Source: Pseudarthrobacter chlorophenolicus A6 (GTDB lineage Bacteria; Actinomycetota; Actinomycetes; Actinomycetales; Micrococcaceae). Taken from it: DNA of 64,000 nucleotides. Positions 32,465-39,586 of this stretch are shown one piece after another (within the stretch, counting starts at the first letter, position 1; each line of letters begins with the position of its first letter). The notes under the pieces are model-generated. The model was not told the origin of the DNA. It did not search any database and saw only the letters and a list, made by a program, of their open reading frames with translations. The stretch spans positions 3,389,209-3,453,208 of the forward strand of contig NC_011886.1 of assembly GCF_000022025.1 (NCBI RefSeq), given 5' to 3'. The translations under genes were made by a program, and so were the position numbers.

Positions 32465-33346
32465 GTGGCAACAGCCGCCCAATGGATCCAAGGCGCACGC
32501 CTGAGGACGCTTCCCGCCGCAATTGCGCCGGTGCTCATCGGCTCCGCCGCCGCCTATGCGCTGGATTCATTCCTTCTGCCCAACGCCATCCTGGCTGCGC
32601 TGGTGGCCCTCCTGCTCCAGGTGGGCGTGAACTTCGCCAACGATTACTCGGACGGCATCCGCGGAACGGACGACGACCGCGTGGGCCCGCTCCGCCTTGT
32701 GGGTTCCGGAGCCGCCAAGCCGGAGCACGTCAAGTATGCCGCGTTCGGCACATTCGGCGCTGCGATGGTGTTCGGGCTGGCGCTGGTGGTCATCACGCAG
32801 AGCTGGTGGCTGATCCTGGTGGGCCTGGGATGCGTCATGGCCGCCTGGGGCTACACCGGCGGCAAGAACCCCTACGGCTACATGGGCCTGGGCGACGTCT
32901 TCGTGTTCGTGTTCTTCGGCCTGGTGGCCACCCTGGGAACCAGTTACACGCAGGCCGGGCAGGTCAGCCTGCCAGCTGTCGTCGGCGCCATCGGAACCGG
33001 GCTGATTGCCACTGCGCTGCTCATGGCCAACAACGTCCGCGACATCCCCACGGACATGCAGGCGGGGAAGAAGACCCTCGCCGTGCGGCTGGGCGACAAG
33101 CACGCCCGCGAAAGCTACGTGCTGATGCTTGCCATCGCCATCCTGCTGGTGGTCATCCTGGCCCCGGGACGGCCGTGGATGCTCATAGTCCTGCTGCTGA
33201 TCCCGGCCTGCCTCATGCCGGCCTGGCTGATGATCAACGGCCGCAAGCGCAAGAGCCTGATCCCCGTGCTCAAGCAGACCGGGCTGATCAACCTCGGCTA
33301 CAGCGTCCTGTTCTCACTGGGACTGGTGCTCAGCCACGGCTTCTGA
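32465..33346 (+). CDS. menA: 1,4-dihydroxy-2-naphthoate polyprenyltransferase
   Basis: 293 residues, about eight membrane helices. VNFANDYSDGIRGTDDDRVGP is the first Asp-rich motif (NxxxDxxxD) and NNVRDIPTDMQAGKKTLAVRLG the second, as in UbiA-family MenA. It attaches the isoprenoid tail to DHNA in the membrane. The start is GTG 32465 after a GAGGTA site. The 75-bp gap from menE has no obvious terminator, so co-transcription with menB-menE is likely. Followed by a terminator hairpin at 33357. Confidence 0.94.
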   Translation: MATAAQWIQGARLRTLPAAIAPVLIGSAAAYALDSFLLPNAILAALVALLLQVGVNFANDYSDGIRGTDDDRVGPLRLVGSGAAKPEHVKYAAFGTFGAAMVFGLALVVITQSWWLILVGLGCVMAAWGYTGGKNPYGYMGLGDVFVFVFFGLVATLGTSYTQAGQVSLPAVVGAIGTGLIATALLMANNVRDIPTDMQAGKKTLAVRLGDKHARESYVLMLAIAILLVVILAPGRPWMLIVLLLIPACLMPAWLMINGRKRKSLIPVLKQTGLINLGYSVLFSLGLVLSHGF

Positions 33347-33356
33347 GACGTTCCGT

Positions 33357-33385
33357 GCCGGCCACAGGTAACCACCGTGGCCGGC
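33357..33385. terminator. Terminator between menA and the DUF4229 gene
   Basis: GCCGGCCAC (33357-33365) pairs perfectly with GTGGCCGGC (33377-33385). It lies between convergent genes and may serve both. Confidence 0.65.
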
Positions 33386-33394
33386 CTGCCCGCG

Positions 33395-33700
33395 TCAGTT
33401 GCGCGGCTTGGGGTTCCTGGCGTCATTGTTGATGGCGACGTCCGGGTTGGCGTCCAGCAGGGCGTCCTCGGCGTTGGCATCCTGGACTTCCCCCGCGGAG
33501 CGCATTGGCTTGGCCTTGCCGGAGAAACGGTGGTGCAGGTTTGCCGTTGCCGCGTCCCGCTGCTTCTGGAAGAACAGGTAGCTCACGGCGAACGCGATCA
33601 CTCCGGCGAACACCACGGACATCAGCGCACCCAGCTGCAGGAGCATGAAAACGACGAACAACGGCACGAACAGCGCCAGGCGGATCAGGGAATATTTCAA
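33395..33700 (-). CDS. Small membrane protein, DUF4229
   Basis: 101 residues. LKYSLIRLALFVPLFVVFMLLQLGA and the next segment MSVVFAGVIAFAVSYLFFQKQRDAA form two membrane helices, followed by a polar tail ending NNDARNPKPRN. This matches the DUF4229 family of actinobacteria, whose function is unknown and which is often near menaquinone genes. The best start is TTG 33700, since no ATG or GTG precedes the first helix at a sensible distance. Convergent with menA, divergent from the PLD-N gene. Confidence 0.75.
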   Translation of the reverse strand: MKYSLIRLALFVPLFVVFMLLQLGALMSVVFAGVIAFAVSYLFFQKQRDAATANLHHRFSGKAKPMRSAGEVQDANAEDALLDANPDVAINNDARNPKPRN

Positions 33701-33770
33701 AAGGCCACATTCAAGTTTAGCCGTCTTCCGCCCGCCACCCCCTGCGCCTGCGGACGATAGACTTAGTGGC

Positions 33771-34160
33771 ATGCTTCTCCGTGTGGCTTTGGCCGTGGCA
33801 GTCCTCGTCATCTTTGTGTATGGCCTCGTGGACGTGATCCGCACCGATGGCCGGCTCACCCGGGGAATTTCCAAACCCGCCTGGATCGTGGTCATGATCA
33901 TCCTGCCGGTGCTGGGCGCGATTCTCTGGCTTCTCATTGGCCGTCCCCGTGCCGCCGCTCCGCAGCAGCAGGGTTACCGCCACCCCACCGCCCCGGACGA
34001 TGACCCGGAGTTCCTCCGCAATCTCGAGGTCCGCCGCCGCAACGAGGCGGAAGCCGCGCGGTTGAAGAAGCTCAAGGACGATCTTGAGGCCAAAGCCAAG
34101 GACACCGACGGTAACAAGGGCAAGCACGAAAACGACCACGACACCGACGGACTGAAGTAG
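33771..34160 (+). CDS. PLDc_N-domain membrane protein
   Basis: 129 residues. Two N-terminal membrane helices (LLRVALAVAVLVIFVYGLVD and PAWIVVMIILPVLGAILWLL) with the cytoplasmic-side GRP motif are the phospholipase D nuclease N-terminal domain (PLDc_N). No catalytic HKD domain follows; instead there is a charged Lys/Asp/Glu-rich, probably coiled-coil tail. Likely a small membrane scaffold. TAGACT (33758-33763) ends seven bases before the ATG; the longer frame from 33645 runs through the divergent promoter region and is rejected. Confidence 0.8.
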   Translation: MLLRVALAVAVLVIFVYGLVDVIRTDGRLTRGISKPAWIVVMIILPVLGAILWLLIGRPRAAAPQQQGYRHPTAPDDDPEFLRNLEVRRRNEAEAARLKKLKDDLEAKAKDTDGNKGKHENDHDTDGLK

Positions 34161-34165
34161 GGCCC

Positions 34166-34783
34166 ATGGCTTACGACCCTGACGGTGAAGAGCGGCTGCG
34201 CACCACGCCCACCGGAACAGCCCCGCCGTCAGGGCCGGACGCCCAGCCTTCGCCGCCGCCCCGGCCAGGCCTTTCCTACGCGGCCCCGGCGCCCATCGCC
34301 GTCGTTCCTCCCGTGCCCGGCACCGTGCGGATTGCCCGGACGCTGTGGCTCCTGGGTTTCGTAGCGGGCCTGACCGTCCTGGTGGGATCATTCCTCAGCC
34401 AAGACGGCCATCTTGAACGCCTGCGCTCGGTGGTGGACGGGATGGCCCCCGGCGGGGATGCGGAGGCCGTCAGCACCGCCAGCGGAATCGTGTTCTGGGG
34501 CAGCGTAGGGGCACTCCTGCTGATGATCCTGCTCGAGGCGGGCCTCCTCGGCGCAATCATGGCGCGGCATGGGTGGGCACGCTGGGCGCTGGTCCCGCTA
34601 CTGGCGGCGCATGCCGTGGTGACGCTGCTCGCCACGGCATTCCTGATGCCGGAAGGCGAGGGGGCCAACTACGTCACGCTGCTGTGGGGTGCCCAGCTGC
34701 TCCTCGCGCTGGTGGGACTGGTCCTGTTGTTCCTCCCGGCCTCCAGCGCGTGGCTCAAGAGCCGCCGTACCGTCGGCCGCTAG
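34166..34783 (+). CDS. Membrane protein, unknown function
   Basis: 205 residues: a Pro-rich cytoplasmic N-terminus of about 55 residues, then four membrane helices (at about 60-80, 110-130, 140-160 and 175-195) and a short basic tail. Family not recognised. It starts five bases after the PLDc_N gene, so the two are likely co-transcribed. Its stop TAG shares the palindrome CTAG with the stop of the convergent dynamin-like gene (34780-34783). Confidence 0.72.
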   Translation: MAYDPDGEERLRTTPTGTAPPSGPDAQPSPPPRPGLSYAAPAPIAVVPPVPGTVRIARTLWLLGFVAGLTVLVGSFLSQDGHLERLRSVVDGMAPGGDAEAVSTASGIVFWGSVGALLLMILLEAGLLGAIMARHGWARWALVPLLAAHAVVTLLATAFLMPEGEGANYVTLLWGAQLLLALVGLVLLFLPASSAWLKSRRTVGR

Positions 34784-36270
34784 GCGGTTCGCTGCCGCTG
34801 AAGCGCGGACGATTCCGCCAGGACGCCCTCGCAACTGCGGATCACCACTCGGCAGGCGTCGATGGCCGAGCGTTCCGTAAGCGGATTCTCGGCAAGCGCC
34901 CGCCACCGCAGCAGGCACCGCCGGGCCTCGTCGGAGAGCTCATCCGGCGTGGCTGCCGCCTCAAGGCCCAGCCTCACGTTGGTGGCGGCACCCAGACCCC
35001 CGACGAGGCGTTCGGCATCAGCGGCAGCATCGGGTTTCAGGGAAACACCGGTGGTGCGCAGGGTGGCCAGCAGCCGCAGTTCGCGGAATTCGTGGGCATT
35101 GGCCTGCAGCCGCTCGAGGGAGCCGGCGAGTTCCTCCGTCCCGTCACGCGGACTGGACCGCAGGAGCGCCTCGACCCCCACCAGCGCCGTCCGCGCCTTG
35201 AGGGCCCCGGCCCGGGCCTGGAACTGCCGATCCAGCAGTTCCAGCAACGGATCCAGGCCGCTGCGCCGGGCAAGTTCGTGGGCCAGGGGCGTGGGTTCAT
35301 TGAAGCCGTTGCGGATGAGGACCACAGCCAGCCTGATGCCGAACAGTCCGAACCTGCCAAGCAGCGAAGCGCGGGCCTCCGGGGTCAGCCGTTCCGGTTC
35401 GGAGCCGCGGAGGAACCGGTCCGCCGAGAGCATCATCTTCTCGCGGGCGGCGCGGTCCAGCCCTGCCAGCAGCTGCAGCGAGGCGAAGTCCTGTTGCCGG
35501 AGGCTTCGGGCGGTTTGGGCCAGCAGGCCCGCCACCGGCACCACGCCCAGTGCGAGCTTCCGGAGGTTGTGGTCGCGCCGGTACCGTTCGGCGATATCGC
35601 CCGCGGAGAGCAGCGAATCAATGCGGCCCGCGCCCACCTCGTCGGCCCGGGACAGCACAGCCAGCGCATTGACGGTGCCGGACCTGCCCGTTTCAGTGTC
35701 CTTGAACGATTCCAGGAACCGCAGGTCCGACGCATGCATATGCCGCATCAGGTATACGATCGCGTCAGCCTGCGACGGTGCGTCCGCCGGAGTCAGGAAC
35801 CCGGTGGCGAGGGCGGACACGTCCTCCGAAAGCGAGGCGATGCCGGGGGTATCGATCAGCGTCATGGTCCGCAGCATGGGAGAGGGCCATTCGACGTCCA
35901 GCCGCTCGGCGTCTTCGGCGCGGACGTCACCCAGGACGAAGACCAGCCGCCCGTCCACCCTTTTGATCGGCAGCGGCCGGGGTTCGCCGTCCCGCGGATG
36001 AAGCATGATCCTGGGCGTCCGGCCATACCGGTACCACGTGACGATCCGGGTGCACTCGCCGGTGTCGGTGGGCGCGATTTCCTCGCCGATGATGGCGTTC
36101 AGCAGCGTGGACTTGCCGGCCTTGACCATCCCGGCAATGGCAATGCGGAGTGGCTCCGCCAGCCGCTGCCCGTACCCCTGCAGCAGGGCAACTGCAGCGG
36201 GGTCGTCGGCGTAGACATCCAGGGCGTCCCGGACCAAGCCCGAGGCACCGGCAACGGTATCCGCAGTCAT
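34780..36270 (-). CDS. iniC: Dynamin-like GTPase, IniC-like
   Basis: 496 residues. G1 is GMVKAGKS (47-54), G2 a Thr in GECTRIVTW, G3 DTPG (140-143) and G4 SRAD (207-210), a dynamin-family GTPase followed by a long helical region without a clear membrane segment. Bacterial dynamin-like proteins come in tandem pairs and remodel or stabilise membranes. The start at 36270 overlaps the stop of the upstream dynamin-like gene (ATGA), so the two proteins are probably made together. Homology to mycobacterial IniC is inferred from order (IniB, IniA, IniC) and domain type. Confidence 0.82.
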   Translation of the reverse strand: MTADTVAGASGLVRDALDVYADDPAAVALLQGYGQRLAEPLRIAIAGMVKAGKSTLLNAIIGEEIAPTDTGECTRIVTWYRYGRTPRIMLHPRDGEPRPLPIKRVDGRLVFVLGDVRAEDAERLDVEWPSPMLRTMTLIDTPGIASLSEDVSALATGFLTPADAPSQADAIVYLMRHMHASDLRFLESFKDTETGRSGTVNALAVLSRADEVGAGRIDSLLSAGDIAERYRRDHNLRKLALGVVPVAGLLAQTARSLRQQDFASLQLLAGLDRAAREKMMLSADRFLRGSEPERLTPEARASLLGRFGLFGIRLAVVLIRNGFNEPTPLAHELARRSGLDPLLELLDRQFQARAGALKARTALVGVEALLRSSPRDGTEELAGSLERLQANAHEFRELRLLATLRTTGVSLKPDAAADAERLVGGLGAATNVRLGLEAAATPDELSDEARRCLLRWRALAENPLTERSAIDACRVVIRSCEGVLAESSALQRQRTA

Positions 36271-38150
36271 CCGGCCGCCGCCGGCGCCAGGGGCCGGGAA
36301 GCGGCCACCTCAGCCGCCACCGCCGCCGCTGCCGCGTGCAGGGCGTCCACCTTCTTGAGCTCGGCCTTGATCTCCCTGATGCGCACGTCCTTTTGCAGGG
36401 TGAACGTGGTTGCTGCCTTCTGGGCCACGGACACGGACTCGGACAGCGACCGGTGGTGCTCCTCCGCAATCTCGGTGAAGTGGTCCCGGATGGACCGCTG
36501 TACAAGCCGCAGGCGGTCCTTGAGCTGCTTGCCCACCTGGAATGTCACGTCGTCAATCTGGCGCCGGACCAGGGCCTTGGCCTCCCCCTGCCGCCGCTTG
36601 AGCCGGGCTTCCCGGTCCTCCCGGTAGGCTTTCCGTCCCAGCAGCAGGCCCGCGCCCACGGACAACGGGTTGATCAGTGCCATGCCGAAGATTCCGGTCA
36701 GCAGGCCAAACATCAGCACACCGCCGTAGGAGCCTCGCATGCCGATCAGGACTTTCTGCATGGGGTTGATGCGGCCGGGATCGAGGTCCGGCATCTCCTC
36801 CACGGGGTCCAGGGCGTCGCCGGTGTCCGAAACCCTCAGGGCCGGGATCCTCACTTCGTCGGCGGCAAAGTGTTCGGCCACCTGGGAGGCCAGCCAGTGT
36901 GCCCGCTCGCTGGTCCACACGAAGGTGTCCGAAATGGCTGCGGCGGAGCATTCCTCCAGCCACTTGGAAAATTCGTTCCACGTGGGCCCGGGATCGCCCT
37001 GGTCAATGGCAGTCTCGGCTTCCCGCTGGATCCGGCGGAGCCTGTCGCGGAGATCATATTCCATGTCCGCGATGAGGTCGCTGATGCCGTCGCTGAGTGT
37101 GATCTGCCAGCGGGCCGAACGCTTCCGGAGATCGTCGGCTTCGGTCTTGGCCAACTCCAGGCCTGCGATCATTTGGGGCGTTCCTGCTGGATTCTCGAGG
37201 GCGTCCAGTTCGGACTGCAGGGACAGCCGCAGGTTTTCGGTGACGGAGAGCAGGTCCTGGCTGACGTGCCGGCGCTGAAGCCGTTCCGATTTGCCCACGA
37301 TTTCGCTTCGCAGGTGGCGCACCAGAGCCGGGAATCCGGACTCGCTGTTCAGCTCGGCGTCCTGCAGCCGGCTGGCCTCGAGCCGCAGGTCCGAGGACAC
37401 GGGGAAGAGCGGGATGTCCGGGGCAACGGTGTCCAGGCGGGACCGGTCCATGTCCGCCACGCGCCGCCAGTCCGGGTAGAGGTCCGTCTTGGACAGGACG
37501 CCCACCACACTGGGGGTAATCCTCATTGCCTGGCGCAGGAAGCGCAGCTCTGGTTCGGTGTATTCCTGCGAGGCGTCGGATACCAGCAGCATGGCATCGG
37601 CCGTCGGGAGTGCGGTGAGGGTGGTCAGGGTGTGTGAGGAACCCATGCCGCCCACGCCCGGGGAGTCGATGACCGTCAGCCCCCCGGTGAGGATCTTCCG
37701 CGGCAGGTACACTTCGGCGGCCACCAGTTTCTTGCTGTTGCCGGGATTGCCCTGCTCTGAAACGTACGCGGCGATGTCCTCGATGGGGATCGGCTGGCGT
37801 TCGACGCTTCCCTCCTCGCCGCCGTCAGAATCTGCCTTCGGAACAAGGATGGCTGCCGACGCCGGTTCGCCGTGGCGGACCACCGTGGGCACCGAGGTGG
37901 CAATGTCGTCGTCCACCGGGCAGACCGGCGCGTTCACCAGGGCGTTGATCAGCTTGCTCTTTCCCTGCTTGAACTCCCCCACCACGATGACGCGGACACT
38001 CGGGTCCCGCAGCCGTCCCGCGGCCTGCTCGAGGCGCTTGCGGAGATCGGCGCGGTCTGCCGTCTGGGCCAACTGGAGGCCATGCTCCACCAGCTTGATC
38101 AGCTGTCCTGCTGTCATCGGTGTTGGTCTTGCCAGTCCTGCTTCTGCCAC
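36267..38150 (-). CDS. iniA: Dynamin-like GTPase with membrane paddle, IniA-like
   Basis: 627 residues. G1 is GEFKQGKS (58-65), G2 lies in DDDIATSVPT, G3 DSPGVGG (162-168) and G4 SKTD (220-223). A helical stalk follows, with a hydrophobic hairpin at about 465-500 (GVLMFGLLTGIFGMALINPL) that should insert into the membrane like the IniA paddle. Mycobacterial IniA is a dynamin-like protein with membrane fission activity linked to isoniazid and ethambutol tolerance. The start is GTG 38150 after AGGACG. Upstream is the IniB-like gene, with a hairpin between. Confidence 0.85.
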   Translation of the reverse strand: MAEAGLARPTPMTAGQLIKLVEHGLQLAQTADRADLRKRLEQAAGRLRDPSVRVIVVGEFKQGKSKLINALVNAPVCPVDDDIATSVPTVVRHGEPASAAILVPKADSDGGEEGSVERQPIPIEDIAAYVSEQGNPGNSKKLVAAEVYLPRKILTGGLTVIDSPGVGGMGSSHTLTTLTALPTADAMLLVSDASQEYTEPELRFLRQAMRITPSVVGVLSKTDLYPDWRRVADMDRSRLDTVAPDIPLFPVSSDLRLEASRLQDAELNSESGFPALVRHLRSEIVGKSERLQRRHVSQDLLSVTENLRLSLQSELDALENPAGTPQMIAGLELAKTEADDLRKRSARWQITLSDGISDLIADMEYDLRDRLRRIQREAETAIDQGDPGPTWNEFSKWLEECSAAAISDTFVWTSERAHWLASQVAEHFAADEVRIPALRVSDTGDALDPVEEMPDLDPGRINPMQKVLIGMRGSYGGVLMFGLLTGIFGMALINPLSVGAGLLLGRKAYREDREARLKRRQGEAKALVRRQIDDVTFQVGKQLKDRLRLVQRSIRDHFTEIAEEHHRSLSESVSVAQKAATTFTLQKDVRIREIKAELKKVDALHAAAAAVAAEVAASRPLAPAAAG

Positions 38151-38203
38151 AGTGCGTCCTTTGCGTCAGACTCCGGGTTGGAAGGCGGGTTAAGCCGGGG
38201 AGA

Positions 38204-38235
38204 GCCCGGCAGGAGGGTTTCCCCTCCTGTCGGGC
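38204..38235 (-). promoter_or_regulatory. Hairpin between iniB-like and iniA-like genes
   Basis: A 13-bp stem (38204-38216 with 38223-38235) with one imperfect pair and a six-base loop. In the minus-strand transcript it falls 18-50 bases after the IniB-like stop. It could act as a partial terminator or mRNA stabiliser giving more IniB than dynamin. On the plus strand it is followed by TTTCT, but no plus-strand gene ends there. Confidence 0.55.
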
Positions 38236-38253
38236 TTTCTGCCCGGACCGGGA

Positions 38254-39423
38254 CTAGAGGATCACGGTGTTGTCCTCTACCTCGATGTCGGTGTTGATCT
38301 CGGAGTTGTCCTGGAAGGAGTCCTCCACCTGCAGCGAGTTGTCCTGGAAGGAATCCTCAACCTCCACCGAGTTGTCCTGGAAGGAATCCTCGATTTCGAC
38401 GTCGGTGTTGATGGAGTTGTCCGAGTTATCGGTGGTGCTGCTCGAGTTGTCGGAGTTGTCCGTGGTGTTGGCGACGTTGTCCAGGTCGACGTCGATATCC
38501 GTGTTGGTGGAGTTGTCCGAGTTGTCCTGGAAGGAGTCCTCGATGTCCACGTCCGTGTTGATCGAGTTGTCCGAATTGTCCGTGGTGGTGGTGTTTCCCA
38601 CGTTGTCCAGGTCGATGTCGGTGTTGACCGAGTTGTCGGAATTGTCCGAATTGTCGGAGTTGTCCGAGTTGTCGTTGTACGACCCGTTGGTGGAGTTGTC
38701 GGAATTATCCGAGTTGTCGGAGTTGTCGTTGAACGAATCGTCCACGTCGAGGTCCACGTCGGTGTTGAAGGAGTCGTCGATGTCCGTCTCTTCGTTGCCG
38801 ATGTTGACGTCGCCGCCGGCGCGGATGGAGTTGTCGGTGGAGTTATCCGTCGAGTTGTCCGAGTTGTCGTTGTAGGAGTCTTCGATGTTGTTGGAGTCAT
38901 CGACGTCGGCGTCGTCGCCGGCAGCGATGGAGCGGTCACCGGAGGCGATCACGGAGTCATTGTCGAACCACTGCTTGACGTCGCCGTCGGCCCAGATGTT
39001 CTGGTTCACGGACTGGTCAACAATGTTGTCCCGGTCATCCACCGTGGAGGTGTAGGAGTAGTTGTTCACGATGTGGTGCAGCTGCTGGATCGCGTGCCCG
39101 TGGTCATCGTGGTCGTGGTCGTGGTGTCCGCCGTTACCGCCGCCAGCCGGAGGCGGGGTCACTGCGCCGCCGCCACCGCCGTTGTGGCCGGTATCTGCGC
39201 TGTTGCCGCCGGTGCTGTACTCGCGGTCGAAGCGGGAAGCGTTGACCGTGATGGGGGCGTAGTCCAGCACTACGGGCATTGCGGCATCCACGTCGGCGGA
39301 GCACACGCCGCCCAGGCCGTGGTCTTCCAGGACGCGCTCCGGATCATCCAGGAATTCCTGGGCCGCCTGGCGGTCGCCGAAGAGGCTCATCAGGAACTGG
39401 ACGAGATCATTTGCGAGTGTCAT
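38254..39423 (-). CDS. iniB: IniB-like protein with Asn/Asp/Ser repeat domain
   Basis: 389 residues. The N-terminal 55 residues (MTLANDLVQFLMSLFGDRQA, then QEFLDDPERVLEDHGL) match the IniB N-terminal domain. Then come a Gly/Pro linker and HDHDHDDHGH (101-110). From about 130 to the end the sequence is almost only Asp, Asn, Ser, Thr, Val, Ile, with many DNS triplets and repeated DSFQDNS blocks. No Cys is present after residue 41. It has no signal peptide. Mycobacterial IniB is Gly/Ala-rich instead, so the tail chemistry differs. The ATG at 39423 is chosen because it starts the domain exactly. Confidence 0.85.
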   Translation of the reverse strand: MTLANDLVQFLMSLFGDRQAAQEFLDDPERVLEDHGLGGVCSADVDAAMPVVLDYAPITVNASRFDREYSTGGNSADTGHNGGGGGAVTPPPAGGGNGGHHDHDHDDHGHAIQQLHHIVNNYSYTSTVDDRDNIVDQSVNQNIWADGDVKQWFDNDSVIASGDRSIAAGDDADVDDSNNIEDSYNDNSDNSTDNSTDNSIRAGGDVNIGNEETDIDDSFNTDVDLDVDDSFNDNSDNSDNSDNSTNGSYNDNSDNSDNSDNSDNSVNTDIDLDNVGNTTTTDNSDNSINTDVDIEDSFQDNSDNSTNTDIDVDLDNVANTTDNSDNSSSTTDNSDNSINTDVEIEDSFQDNSVEVEDSFQDNSLQVEDSFQDNSEINTDIEVEDNTVIL

Positions 39424-39474
39424 TTCGTGGTCCTCAATCTTCTCTGTATTGCGGATCACCGGGCATCGTTGCCG

Positions 39475-39585
39475 GGTTGGAACCAACGTACGGGCCCGGT
39501 AGCGGCCCGGGCATCGGGCCGGTTCCCCCTACTGGCCGGTGCCCCGCCGGGGAACGGCGCCACCGTCCGTTAGGGGCATTAGGGG
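39475..39585 (-). promoter_or_regulatory. Spacer between LuxR gene and iniB-like gene
   Basis: The 163-bp spacer 39424-39586 holds a direct repeat, TTAGGGG at 39570-39576 and 39579-39585 (9-bp step), and the palindrome GTTGGAACCAAC at 39475-39486. Either could be a regulator site for an iniB promoter. No clear -10/-35 pair was found. Confidence 0.4.
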
Positions 39586-39586
39586 T

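Noticed and set aside
38267..38875. Plus-strand repetitive ORF with Leu-Ser-Glu-Leu repeats
   Set aside because: It is the mirror image of the IniB-like Asn/Asp/Ser repeat region; the minus-strand frame carries the IniB N-domain.
38254..39040. Possible CRISPR or tandem DNA repeat array
   Set aside because: The 9-bp periodicity is codon-level DNS repetition; there are no constant repeats with unique spacers.
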